NCBI GenBank assembly: GCA_937922155.1
Contig: CAKZVL010000019.1
Span: forward strand, 1 to 35,522
Length of the DNA: 35,522 nucleotides
Source: an uncultured Paracoccaceae bacterium
Lineage (GTDB): Bacteria; Pseudomonadota; Alphaproteobacteria; Rhodobacterales; Rhodobacteraceae
Direction: 5' to 3'
A program made the position numbers and the translations under genes. Below the pieces are notes generated by a model that worked only from the letters and a program-made list of their open reading frames with translations, made no database searches and was not told the origin of the DNA. Shown here piece after piece: positions 1 to 7,511 of this stretch; within the stretch, counting starts at the first letter, position 1, and every line of letters starts with the position of its first letter.

Positions 1-261
1 TTGGTTGCGAATGTGCGCGCTGACGCGGTGAGCGATCCTGCGACGATCCGCGCTTTGTTGGTGGAACAGGTGACAGGGTCGGTGCGGTGGCGCGAGAGTG
101 TGGCCTGGATGGCGGGTAAAGGCGTGACGCAGACCTATGAAATTGGTGCTGGAAAGGCGTTGACCGGAATGATCCGCCGGATTCACAAAGAAATGGCCAC
201 GGCCACTGTTGGCCTGCCTGCGGATGTTTCTGCGGCGGCTGCTCAGATCAAGGAAGGCTGA
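1..261 (+). CDS. fabD: Malonyl-CoA:ACP transacylase, C-terminal part
   Basis: This is the last 86 codons of a gene that begins before the window; the TTG at base 1 is just an internal codon. The product transfers malonyl groups from CoA to acyl carrier protein in the cytoplasm, supplying type II fatty-acid synthesis. Visible features are the C-terminal pattern SVRWRESVAWM and the EIGAGKALTGMIRR segment near residues 47-60, both typical of the FabD family end. The stop lies 3 nt before fabG, so the two are almost certainly co-transcribed in the usual fabD-fabG-acpP-fabF order. The catalytic Ser and His lie outside the window. Identification is from family pattern and context. Confidence 0.9.
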   Translation: MVANVRADAVSDPATIRALLVEQVTGSVRWRESVAWMAGKGVTQTYEIGAGKALTGMIRRIHKEMATATVGLPADVSAAAAQIKEG

Positions 262-264
262 GAT

Positions 265-1002
265 ATGTTTGATTTAGAAGGCAAAAATGCGCTTGTAACG
301 GGGGCGTCTGGTGGCATTGGCGGCGCGATTGCCAAGGCGTTGCATGGCGCCGGCGCGACCGTTGCGCTGTCGGGGACGCGGGTTGAGCCATTGGAGGCTT
401 TGGCGGCGGAATTGGGAAGTCGTGCCCATGTGTTGCCGTGCAACCTGTCTGATGCGGCGGCTGTTACCGAATTGCCCAAACAGGCCGTAGAGGCGATGGG
501 ATCGGTTGATATTTTGGTCAACAATGCCGGAATCACCCGCGATAATCTGTTTATGCGGATGTCGGATGAGGATTGGGCCAGCGTGCTGGAGGTTAATCTG
601 ACCTCGACCATGCGCCTGTGCAAAGGTGTTGTGCGGGGCATGATGAAGTCGCGATGGGGTAGAATTATCAATATTTCCAGTGTTGTAGGGTCCACGGGTA
701 ACCCCGGACAGGCGAATTACGCCGCTTCAAAAGCGGGGATGGTGGGCATGTCGAAATCGATTGCTTATGAGGTTGCGAGCCGGGGCATTACCGTCAATTG
801 CGTGGCCCCGGGATTTATCACGACGGCGATGACCGATAAGCTGACAGATGATCAACGGGATGCGATTTTGGGTCAGGTTCCGGCCGGTCGGATGGGCGAC
901 GCACAGGAAATTGCAGCCTCTGTTTTGTTCCTTGCCAGTGCGGAAGCCGGTTATTTGACGGGGACGACCTTGCATGTGAACGGCGGTATGGCCATGTTAT
1001 AG
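265..1002 (+). CDS. fabG: 3-oxoacyl-ACP reductase
   Basis: This 245-aa cytoplasmic NADPH-dependent reductase carries out the first reduction of each fatty-acid elongation cycle (3-oxoacyl-ACP to 3-hydroxyacyl-ACP). It is a classical short-chain dehydrogenase. The cofactor loop TGASGGIG is at residues 12-19, NNAG at about 86-89, the catalytic Ser in the NISS motif near 138-139, and the Tyr/Lys pair of YAASK at 152 and 156. The C-terminal LTGTTLHVNGGMAML is typical of FabG. Length is normal. The ATG follows the fabD stop by 3 nt. Paralogues such as PhaB share the fold, but the fab context makes FabG the clear choice. Confidence 0.96.
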   Translation: MFDLEGKNALVTGASGGIGGAIAKALHGAGATVALSGTRVEPLEALAAELGSRAHVLPCNLSDAAAVTELPKQAVEAMGSVDILVNNAGITRDNLFMRMSDEDWASVLEVNLTSTMRLCKGVVRGMMKSRWGRIINISSVVGSTGNPGQANYAASKAGMVGMSKSIAYEVASRGITVNCVAPGFITTAMTDKLTDDQRDAILGQVPAGRMGDAQEIAASVLFLASAEAGYLTGTTLHVNGGMAML

Positions 1003-1031
1003 ACGCGGGGCGTGCAATCGTGTGAAAGCGT

Positions 1032-1059
1032 TTGCCTTAGGGTCATTCTCTGTTATAGG
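1032..1059 (+). promoter_or_regulatory. Predicted promoter for acpP
   Basis: A sigma70-like promoter lies in the 135-bp fabG-acpP gap. The -35 candidate TTGCCT is at 1032-1037 and the -10 candidate TATAGG at 1054-1059, with a 16-bp spacer. Transcription would begin near 1066, about 70 nt before the acpP start. A separate promoter fits the need for far more ACP than enzyme. This is a consensus match only. Confidence 0.45.
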
Positions 1060-1137
1060 CCACGCTGATTGAAAGTGTTGTGTGAACGTACAGCACTAAA
1101 AAACCGGGCAAAGCCCATCGAGACGTGAGGAATAGAC

Positions 1138-1371
1138 ATGAGCGACACAGCAGTCCGCGTTCGCAAGATCGTAGTTGAGCACCTTGGTGTAGAAGAAGAC
1201 AAAGTTGTCGAAGGGGCATCCTTTATTGATGACCTTGGCGCTGATAGCCTTGACACTGTTGAGCTTGTGATGGCGTTCGAAGAAGAGTTCGGCATTGAAA
1301 TCCCAGATGACGCTGCAGAGACGATCCAGTCTTTCGGCGACGCGGTGAAGTTCATTACCGAAGCGGCTTAA
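1138..1371 (+). CDS. acpP: Acyl carrier protein
   Basis: This 77-aa acidic protein carries growing acyl chains on a 4'-phosphopantetheine arm during fatty-acid and lipid synthesis. The attachment site is Ser37 in [10 protein letters not shown]. The following helix, [17 protein letters not shown], is the recognition helix used by FabG, FabF and other partners. Length and charge are standard. A GAGG ribosome-binding site lies about 8 nt upstream of the ATG. The gene has its own predicted promoter and is followed directly by a strong intrinsic terminator, so it is likely expressed mainly as a short abundant monocistronic RNA within the fab cluster. Confidence 0.98.
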   Translation: MSDTAVRVRKIVVEHLGVEEDKVVEGASFIDDLGADSLDTVELVMAFEEEFGIEIPDDAAETIQSFGDAVKFITEAA

Positions 1372-1395
1372 GCTTTAAGCGCTGAAAATTTGAGG

Positions 1396-1430
1396 CGGCG
1401 TCCCTGTTTGGGGCGCCGTTTTGTTGTTGT
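1396..1430 (+). terminator. Rho-independent terminator after acpP
   Basis: A 9-bp stem pairs 1396-1404 with 1410-1418. It is GC-rich with one G-T wobble and has a 5-nt loop (TGTTT). It is followed by TTTTGTTGTTGT. It begins 24 nt after the acpP stop codon and is the clearest intrinsic terminator in the window. fabF would then depend on read-through or on a promoter in the 140 nt before its start. Confidence 0.85.
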
Positions 1431-1571
1431 GGGGCGGTGCATCAGGGTCGCCGCATTGTCTGGCAAGCTTTTGCCAGAGCGCCGCCTGGCGCGCAGGATC
1501 GCGTAACAGCCCTTGCCCCACACCAGCCGCCTGCGGTATCAGAACGCAAGAATAAACGGGGGTCAGAGCAT

Positions 1572-2834
1572 ATGCGTCGTGTTGTTATTACGGGACTTGG
1601 ATTGGTTACACCGCTAGCGGATGGCGTTGAGGCGTCTTGGTCGCGCATTTTGGCCGGGCAATCTGGTGCGGGTCCGATCACTGGGTTTGATACTGAGGGT
1701 CTAGCAACCACCTATGCCTGCGAAGTGCCTTTGGGTGATGGGTCAGATGGGACGTTTAACGCAGACGCCTATATGGAGCCCAAAGAGCAGCGCAAGGTTG
1801 ATACGTTCATCCTTTTTGGCATGGCGGCAGCGCAGCAGGCGGTTGAAGACGCGGGTTGGATGCCGACCGCGACCGAAGACCTTGAACGCACGGGTGTGCT
1901 GATCGGGTCTGGGATTGGGGGTTTGAATTCAATCGCCAATACGGCCGTGATGATGGAAGAAAAAGGTCCGCGTCGTGTGTCGCCGTTTTTTGTGCCCGGT
2001 GCGTTGATCAACCTGATTTCTGGTCAGGTGTCGATCCGCTATGGGTTTAAGGGGCCGAACCATTCTGTTGTGACCGCCTGTTCAACGGGTGCGCATGCGA
2101 TTGGGGATGCGTCGCGGCTGATTATGCATGGTGATGCGGATGTGATGGTTGCGGGTGGCGCTGAGGCGGCGATTTGCAAGATCGGAATCGCTGGTTTCAA
2201 CGCCTGTAAGGCGCTTTCGACGGGTCGTGCTGAGGATCCCACCAAAGCGTCGCGTCCTTGGGACGAAGATCGTGATGGGTTTGTCATGGGCGAGGGTGCG
2301 GGCATCGTTGTTTTGGAAGAATATGAGCATGCCAAGGCGCGCGGTGCGAAGATTTATGCCGAAGTGTTGGGTTATGGTCTGTCGGGCGATGCCCATCATA
2401 TTACCGCGCCGCCGCCCGATCATGAAGGGGCGGAACGGGCGATGAAGGCGGCTTGTCGCAATGCGGGCATTGAGCCTGCGCAGATTGATTACGTGAATGC
2501 CCATGGCACATCGACCATGGCGGATACGATCGAACTTGGCGCGGTTGAGCGTTTGGTTGGGCCGGAGGCGGCGGCAAAGCTGACGATGTCATCCACGAAA
2601 TCGGCCACGGGTCATTTGTTGGGCGCGGCGGGCGCGATTGAAGCGATCTTTTCCATCCTTGCGATCCGCGATCAGGTGGCACCGCCGACCATCAACCTTG
2701 ATAAGGTTGCGGTGGAAACATCGGTTGACCTGTGCGCCAATGCAAAGCGTGAGACCAAGATCGACATAGCCTTGTCTAATTCGTTTGGCTTTGGTGGCAC
2801 CAATGCGAGCGTTGTGTTCGGGAAACTTGACTGA
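1572..2834 (+). CDS. fabF: 3-oxoacyl-ACP synthase II
   Basis: This 420-aa cytoplasmic condensing enzyme extends acyl-ACP with malonyl-ACP. It has the full thiolase-fold set: Cys170 in TACSTGAH, His311 in NAHGTS, Lys343 in SSTKS and His348 in ATGHLLGAAG, plus the C-terminal FGFGGTNAS loop. I chose the ATG at 1572 because the protein then opens with MRRVVITGLG, the normal FabF start. The open frame extends 45 codons further upstream, but that stretch shows no family similarity and overlaps the acpP terminator region. The stop codon shares one base with the start of mltG (TGATG). Confidence 0.96.
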   Translation: MRRVVITGLGLVTPLADGVEASWSRILAGQSGAGPITGFDTEGLATTYACEVPLGDGSDGTFNADAYMEPKEQRKVDTFILFGMAAAQQAVEDAGWMPTATEDLERTGVLIGSGIGGLNSIANTAVMMEEKGPRRVSPFFVPGALINLISGQVSIRYGFKGPNHSVVTACSTGAHAIGDASRLIMHGDADVMVAGGAEAAICKIGIAGFNACKALSTGRAEDPTKASRPWDEDRDGFVMGEGAGIVVLEEYEHAKARGAKIYAEVLGYGLSGDAHHITAPPPDHEGAERAMKAACRNAGIEPAQIDYVNAHGTSTMADTIELGAVERLVGPEAAAKLTMSSTKSATGHLLGAAGAIEAIFSILAIRDQVAPPTINLDKVAVETSVDLCANAKRETKIDIALSNSFGFGGTNASVVFGKLD

Positions 2835-3994
2835 TGTGGCGTCATTTCGCGTCTAATATGCTGACGTTTTTGATTGTTGTGATGTTTTTGGCTGCGGGCA
2901 TGATTGCCTGGGGGACAAAGCAGTATTCGGTGGCAGGTCCGCTGGAATCGGCGATTTGTTTTCAGGTTGAACGTGGTTCCAACATGCGCCGGGTGAGTGA
3001 AAAATTGGCCGAGCAGGGGGTGATTTCATCGCCTGCGATTTTCCGGATGGGAGTGGATTATGCCGATAAGGCGGGTGATCTGAAGGCCGGAAGTTTTCTG
3101 CTGCCCGAAGCTGTGACGATGGAGGATGTCGTTGAAACGGTCACGGCGTCTGGTGTCAGCACGTGCGGCACTGAAATTGTGTATCGCGTTGGTGTCACGC
3201 GCACGACAGTGCAGGTGCGTGAATTGGACCCTGAGACGAACCGGTTTGTTGAGCTTGCCGCGTTCAATCCGGCCGAGGACGCGCCAAGCGCAGATTATTT
3301 GCGTGTGCGCGAAGAGGACGATACTCGGTATCGCGTGGCCATCGCAGAGGGTGTGACCAGCTGGCAGGTTATCGATTCTTTGAACAGTTTTGATGTGCTT
3401 GGCGATGATGTTGCTGAGGTTCCGCCCGAGGGGTCGTTGGCCCCTGATAGCTATGAATTCCGCCCCGGTGATGATGTGGCTGGGCTGGTCGAGGAAATGA
3501 CGGCGCGGCAGGCTCGTGTTCTGATGGCAGCGTGGGAAAATCGCGTGGCTGATCTGCCGCTCAATTCGATCGAAGAAGCGTTGGTTTTGGCCAGTATCGT
3601 GGAAAAGGAAACGGGTCAGGCCGAAGAACGGCCCCAAGTTGCCAGCGTATTTGTCAATCGTTTGAACCGGGGCATGAGGTTGCAGACAGACCCGACGGTT
3701 ATTTATGGCATTACCAAGGGGGAAGGTGTTTTGGGTCGCGGTTTGCGCCAAAGTGAACTGCGCCGTGAGACGCCTTGGAATACCTATGTGATCGAAGGGC
3801 TGCCGCCGACACCAATTGCCAACCCCGGACGGGCGGCGATTGAGGCGACGTTAAACCCTGACAGTACGCCCTACATCTTTTTTGTGGCGGATGGTACGGG
3901 GGGGCATGCCTTTGCCACCAACCTTGATGATCATAACACCAACGTTGCGGCATGGCGCCGGATCGAGGCGGAACGCGCGTCGTCGAACAATTGA
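2834..3994 (+). CDS. mltG: Endolytic murein transglycosylase
   Basis: This 386-aa inner-membrane protein cleaves nascent glycan strands and so sets peptidoglycan chain length. One membrane helix is visible at about residues 9-26. The periplasmic YceG/MltG domain follows. The catalytic Glu is Glu257 in LASIVEKETG, followed by LQTDPTVIYGI and PWNTYVIEGLPPTPIANPG, which are hallmark MltG segments. The ATG shares one base with the fabF stop, indicating translational coupling. It is a housekeeping gene next to the GTA cluster. Nothing in the sequence shows a role in GTA release, although its position beside a lytic-type element is worth noting. Confidence 0.95.
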   Translation: MWRHFASNMLTFLIVVMFLAAGMIAWGTKQYSVAGPLESAICFQVERGSNMRRVSEKLAEQGVISSPAIFRMGVDYADKAGDLKAGSFLLPEAVTMEDVVETVTASGVSTCGTEIVYRVGVTRTTVQVRELDPETNRFVELAAFNPAEDAPSADYLRVREEDDTRYRVAIAEGVTSWQVIDSLNSFDVLGDDVAEVPPEGSLAPDSYEFRPGDDVAGLVEEMTARQARVLMAAWENRVADLPLNSIEEALVLASIVEKETGQAEERPQVASVFVNRLNRGMRLQTDPTVIYGITKGEGVLGRGLRQSELRRETPWNTYVIEGLPPTPIANPGRAAIEATLNPDSTPYIFFVADGTGGHAFATNLDDHNTNVAAWRRIEAERASSNN

Positions 3995-4170
3995 GTTTGT
4001 TTGACGTACGCTGATCGGCCGGCCTCCACCGTGCGGTCTGCGCAGTCTTTGTTAATTGTGAGTGCCTTAATCTGTCCTTGGCTGGAAATGGATTAATGGT
4101 GGTGAGCATTCGTTTGCGCCCTGATTTTGTCTTGTCTCATCCCTGACGGAAGCGGAACAGGCAGGCACCA
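3995..4170 (+). promoter_or_regulatory. Leader and likely promoter region of the GTA cluster
   Basis: This 176-bp gap separates mltG from the first GTA gene and should contain the main GTA promoter. I see no strong -35/-10 pair. It contains CCACCGTGCGGT at 4026-4037, repeated exactly at 6049-6060 before g3. It also holds TTAA motifs at 4052, 4067 and 4092, whose spacing does not match the TTAA-N7-TTAA CtrA site. A weak consensus promoter would fit a cluster that needs a dedicated activator. In Rhodobacter capsulatus GafA activates the GTA promoter directly; that role here is inferred. Confidence 0.4.
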
Positions 4171-4527
4171 ATGACCCCGGACCAAATAGGCGATTTAGAT
4201 CAGGCGGACGCTGAAAAGCAGTTGGCCGAAATGCGTGCGATGTTTTTGCGTCTGCAAGATGAGATACGCCAGCACATGGCGGCAACGCAGGACCCGAATG
4301 TGTCTGACTTTAAGGCGATTTCAACCAAGCTGAGTGAGTTGCAAACCAATCAGCTGACCCTCCTGCGTGCCGAGGAGGCATTCCATGACAAGTTCAGAAA
4401 AGACGCTGCCAGAGATCGCGACAACTATGATGACATCCGCCGTGAGGTCGGGCGCGCGCTCTGTCGCTTGCGCGACACCATCGCAGCAGAGGGCGTTTCT
4501 GGAGGCGCTTACCGATCATCAGATTAA
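4171..4527 (+). CDS. GTA gene 1: small terminase subunit
   Basis: The protein is 118 aa, charged and predicted helical. It has the layout of RcGTA gp1: an acidic N-terminus, a helix-rich middle with KLSELQTNQLTLLRAEEAF around residues 54-72, and a basic C-terminal helix REVGRALCRLRDTIAAEG. In R. capsulatus gp1 has been shown to act as the small terminase (TerS) that works with the large terminase in headful packaging of host DNA. The ATG has only a weak ribosome-binding site. Its last 143 nt overlap the g2 start. Assignment rests on position and resemblance, since small terminases diverge quickly. Confidence 0.75.
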   Translation: MTPDQIGDLDQADAEKQLAEMRAMFLRLQDEIRQHMAATQDPNVSDFKAISTKLSELQTNQLTLLRAEEAFHDKFRKDAARDRDNYDDIRREVGRALCRLRDTIAAEGVSGGAYRSSD

Positions 4528-5791
4528 GGCGCTGCCGTATCTGTTTGAGTTCTGGGCGATGGATCATCAGATCGCGCCGCAGGGGGATTGGCGCACCTGG
4601 GTCATTCTTGGCGGCCGGGGTGCGGGTAAGACGCGTGCCGGGGCGGAGTGGGTACGTGAGATGGTCGAAGGCCCGACGCCGTTGTCGGCTGGGCGGGCCA
4701 GCCGTTTGGCGCTGGTGGGCGATACGTTTGATCAGGTACGTGAGGTGATGATCATGGGGGACAGCGGGATTTTGGCCTGTTGTCCACCGGATCGACGCCC
4801 CACTTGGATTGCAAATCGCAAGCTGTTGGTGTGGCCCAATGGGGCTGTGGCCCATGCCCATTCTGCGCAAGATCCTGAAGGATTGCGCGGTCCGCAGTTT
4901 GATGCGGCTTGGGTCGATGAATTGGCCAAGTGGCGACAGCCAGAGGCGGTTTGGGACATGTTGCAGTTTGGCTTGCGACTGGGGAAAAGCCCGCGCGTCT
5001 GTGCGACCACGACGCCGCGCAATGTGCCGCTGATCCGTGCCTTGATCGAACGCCCGAGCACGGTGACCACCCGTGCCACGACTTTTGACAATGCAGCGAA
5101 TTTAGCGCCTGGATTTCTGGAGGAAATGGCGGCCCGGTATGATGGCACCCGGCTTGGTCGTCAGGAATTGATGGGGATGTTGCTGAGCGATACGCCCGGT
5201 GCGCTTTGGACGTCGGAGATGATTGGGGATGCACAGTCGCGCGAGGTGCCTGCGTTGGACCGCATTGTGGTGGCGGTGGATCCGCCTGTGACCTCTGGGC
5301 CGAATGCGGACGAGTGTGGGATCATTGTAGCAGGGGCCATCACGAAGGGGGAGCCGCATACCTGGCGCGCCTATGTGCTGGAGGATGCCACTGTCACCAA
5401 CGCCACGCCGCTGGGCTGGGCGCAGGCGGCGATTGACGCGATGGAGCGCCATGATGCGGATCGCATGGTGGCGGAGGTCAATCAGGGCGGGGATTTGGTG
5501 GAAACCTTGATCCGCCAGTTGGACCCGACGATTTCCTATCGCTCGGTTCATGCCAGTAAGGGGAAGGGGCTGCGCGCGGAACCGGTTGCGGCTTTGTACG
5601 AGCAGGGGCGTGTTCAGCATGCCATGGGGCTTGGCCTGCTAGAGGATCAGATGTGTCAGATGACTGCGCAAGGGTTTGAGGGCAAAGGCAGCCCGGATCG
5701 TTTGGATGCGTTGGTTTGGGCGTTGAAGACGTTGCTATTGGACAAGTCCGCTGCGGCGGGCGGGCAGGCGCGGATACGCGGGTTGTATTAG
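4385..5791 (+). CDS. GTA gene 2: large terminase subunit
   Basis: This 468-aa DNA-packaging motor pumps random host DNA into the GTA head and cuts it when full. It has an N-terminal ATPase with Walker A GGRGAGKT at residues 76-83 and Walker B AAWVDELA with Asp178/Glu179. The C-terminal RNase H-like nuclease starts around residue 295 (VVAVDPP, Asp299) and ends in GSPDRLDALVWAL. I set the start at 4385 because GAGGAGG lies 6 nt upstream. An ATG-less extension to 4367 is possible but has no comparable site. This start puts 143 nt inside g1, in another frame. All motor and nuclease motifs look intact. Confidence 0.9.
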   Translation: MTSSEKTLPEIATTMMTSAVRSGARSVACATPSQQRAFLEALTDHQIKALPYLFEFWAMDHQIAPQGDWRTWVILGGRGAGKTRAGAEWVREMVEGPTPLSAGRASRLALVGDTFDQVREVMIMGDSGILACCPPDRRPTWIANRKLLVWPNGAVAHAHSAQDPEGLRGPQFDAAWVDELAKWRQPEAVWDMLQFGLRLGKSPRVCATTTPRNVPLIRALIERPSTVTTRATTFDNAANLAPGFLEEMAARYDGTRLGRQELMGMLLSDTPGALWTSEMIGDAQSREVPALDRIVVAVDPPVTSGPNADECGIIVAGAITKGEPHTWRAYVLEDATVTNATPLGWAQAAIDAMERHDADRMVAEVNQGGDLVETLIRQLDPTISYRSVHASKGKGLRAEPVAALYEQGRVQHAMGLGLLEDQMCQMTAQGFEGKGSPDRLDALVWALKTLLLDKSAAAGGQARIRGLY

Positions 5792-5828
5792 CGGTGTTGA
5801 CGAAAATTCACCGCGCATTGGTCCGGAA

Positions 5829-6023
5829 TCAAGCCGAAGGCGCCGGACCATTGACGACCCGCCCCGCCGGGTCGGCGACTTGATATCTAGCTTTGTCGTT
5901 CATGTGGAAGATGTGCTTGGCGGACATAAAGTTCTGCTGAGGCACCCACAGTTCGCCCGCCCGCGTGTCGTCAATGGTCAGGCTTGGGGTGTGACCTGTT
6001 AAGATCGCCAATCCAAGTACCAT
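5829..6023 (-). CDS. Doubtful small ORF in the g2-g3 spacer
   Basis: This is an open frame of 64 codons antisense to the GTA genes, starting at an ATG without a clear ribosome-binding site. The frame stays open about 20 codons further upstream. The translation (IDDTRAGELWVPQQNF, then ARYQVADPAGRVV) reads like ordinary protein, more so than a random antisense frame, but I do not recognise a family. The hairpin at 5819-5850 overlaps its stop. It may be a real short gene, or the remnant of a longer gene once inserted between g2 and g3. It should not be given a function. Confidence 0.3.
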   Translation of the reverse strand: MVLGLAILTGHTPSLTIDDTRAGELWVPQQNFMSAKHIFHMNDKARYQVADPAGRVVNGPAPSA

Positions 6024-6046
6024 GACACATGAATGACGCCGCCCCT

Positions 6047-6064
6047 GACCACCGTGCGGTGGTC
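6047..6064. promoter_or_regulatory. 18-bp palindrome upstream of g3
   Basis: The sequence GACCACCG-TG-CGGTGGTC has 8-bp perfect arms around a 2-bp centre, 63 nt before the g3 start. Its core CCACCGTGCGGT recurs exactly in the g1 leader at 4026-4037. It could be an operator or an RNA hairpin. The regulator is unknown. Confidence 0.45.
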
Positions 6065-6126
6065 CAACATAGCCTCAACACTTTTGCTGCAAGTTCTGTT
6101 TAACCGGATCGAGGAGACGATTTTTG

Positions 6127-7299
6127 ATGTTTGACTTTCTCAAGCGAGATGAGGCGGAGTTGGTGGAGGCCAAAGCTTCTGCCACGGGGCGTGTGTCGGC
6201 GTGGTCGACGCAGGGCCGTGTGGCGTGGACGCCGCGGGATATGGTGTCGTTGACCAAGGCAGGTTTTGCCGCCAACCCGGTTGGTTTTCGCGCGGTTAAG
6301 GTCATTGCAGAGGCGGCGGCGGCGCTGCCTGTCAACTGCCAAGGGCAGGGCCAGCGGTATGAGGTTCATCCGGTGTCTGATCTTTTGTCCCGTCCCAATC
6401 AGGGGCAGGGGCGCGCGGATTTTCTCGAAGGGCTGTTTGCTCAACTGTTACTGACCGGCAATGCCTATGTTGAGGCGGTTGAGGGGAGCGAAGGGCCGGC
6501 AGAACTGCATGTGTTGCGGTCTGATCGGATGCGCCTTGTTCCTGGGGCAAACGGTTGGCCTGTGGCCTATGAATATGCGGTGGGGGGTAAGACGCATCGT
6601 TTTGGCGTCGGGGACGTCAGTCCGGTTTGCCATATCAAGAGTTATCATCCGCACGATGACCATTACGGATTGTCCCCGATGCAGCCTGCGGCGGGCGCGG
6701 TGGATGTGCATAATGCGGCCTCGCGTTGGTCAAAGGCGTTGCTTGATAATGCCGCCCGACCGTCTGGCGCGATTGTTTATAAAGGCGAGGATGGGACCGC
6801 GACCCTGACCCCGGATCAGTTTGACCGATTGGTCACTGAGATGGAAAGCCAACATCAGGGTGCCCGCAATGCGGGGCGGCCGATGTTGTTGGAAGGCGGG
6901 CTTGATTGGAAGCCGATGGGTTTTTCCCCGTCAGACATGGAATTTCAAAAAACCAAGGAAGCCGCCGCGCGTGAGATTTCCGTCGCCTTTGGTGTGCCGC
7001 CGATGCTGTTGGGGATACCGGGCGATGCGACTTATGCCAATTACCAAGAGGCGAACCGTGCGTTCTATCGCCTGACCGTGTTGCCGTTGGCGACGCGTGT
7101 GTTGAGCGCGCTGGCCTATTGGCTGGGTGATTTTGGTGGGGAGCGGGTGAGCCTATCCCCCGACCTGGATCAAATCCCGGCCTTGTCGACGGAGCGAGAG
7201 GCGCAGTGGCGTCGTGTGTCGGAGGCTGCGTTTTTGACGCGGGCGGAAAAAAGGGCGCTTTTGGGGTTGCCCGCAGAGGAGGTTGGGGATGTCGGATAA
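6127..7299 (+). CDS. GTA gene 3: portal protein
   Basis: This 390-aa HK97-family portal protein forms the dodecameric ring through which DNA enters and leaves the head. Family features are the N-terminal FVAANPVG-like segment (here AGFAANPVGFRAVK), SYHPHDDHYGLSPMQPA in the middle, and LGIPGDATYANYQEANRAFY near residues 295-314. I chose ATG 6127 over the TTG one codon earlier; GAGGAG is at 6111-6116. Length matches RcGTA gp3. It overlaps g3.5 by 11 nt, so the two are probably translationally coupled. It is separated from g2 by the unusual spacer. Confidence 0.93.
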   Translation: MFDFLKRDEAELVEAKASATGRVSAWSTQGRVAWTPRDMVSLTKAGFAANPVGFRAVKVIAEAAAALPVNCQGQGQRYEVHPVSDLLSRPNQGQGRADFLEGLFAQLLLTGNAYVEAVEGSEGPAELHVLRSDRMRLVPGANGWPVAYEYAVGGKTHRFGVGDVSPVCHIKSYHPHDDHYGLSPMQPAAGAVDVHNAASRWSKALLDNAARPSGAIVYKGEDGTATLTPDQFDRLVTEMESQHQGARNAGRPMLLEGGLDWKPMGFSPSDMEFQKTKEAAAREISVAFGVPPMLLGIPGDATYANYQEANRAFYRLTVLPLATRVLSALAYWLGDFGGERVSLSPDLDQIPALSTEREAQWRRVSEAAFLTRAEKRALLGLPAEEVGDVG

Positions 7300-7498
7300 A
7301 GTTGTTGAGCTGAAATCGGGCCGTCGCAAGAGCGATCATTTGCCCGAGGCGAGCCTTTGGTTTCAGCCGCTGGATACGCGTCTGACCCAGATTGAGCGGA
7401 TCGTGAACCGGCTGGAATGGCAGGTTTGGATCATACTGTGCGGTGTTGTTGCTGTCTTGGCGTTGACGCTGATTGAAACGCTGCGGTTGGCCGGTTGA
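7289..7498 (+). CDS. GTA gene 3.5: head formation protein (rcc01685 type)
   Basis: This 69-aa protein has a charged N-terminus, a short helix (LDTRLTQIERIVNRLEWQ) and one hydrophobic segment at about residues 46-66. It sits exactly where RcGTA gene 3.5 (rcc01685) lies, between portal and protease; homologues carry the name GTA head formation protein. Its exact role is not established to my knowledge. The single predicted membrane helix suggests membrane association during head assembly (inference). ATG 7289 has AGAGGAGG 6 nt upstream and lies inside the end of g3. Confidence 0.75.
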   Translation: MSDKVVELKSGRRKSDHLPEASLWFQPLDTRLTQIERIVNRLEWQVWIILCGVVAVLALTLIETLRLAG

Positions 7499-7511
7499 AA
7501 GGGCGAAACTT

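Larger units (their letters stand above)
5792..6126. other. 335-bp spacer between g2 and g3
   Basis: This is the only gap over 300 bp inside the GTA cluster. It contains an inverted repeat (5819-5826 with 5843-5850, 8 bp), a second smaller one (5855-5860 arm GACCCG, partner CGGGTC just downstream), a minus-strand ORF of 64 codons, and an 18-bp palindrome at 6047-6064. The g3 ribosome-binding site GAGGAG is at 6111-6116. No known GTA gene belongs here. It could be the scar of an inserted gene, a second promoter region, or both. Confidence 0.6.

Noticed and set aside
1437-1571. N-terminal extension of fabF
   Set aside because: No similarity to the family and no ribosome-binding site; MRRVVITGLG at 1572 is the standard start.
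4052-4095. CtrA binding site in the GTA leader
   Set aside because: The TTAA motifs are spaced by 11 and 21 bp, not the 7 bp of the full CtrA site.
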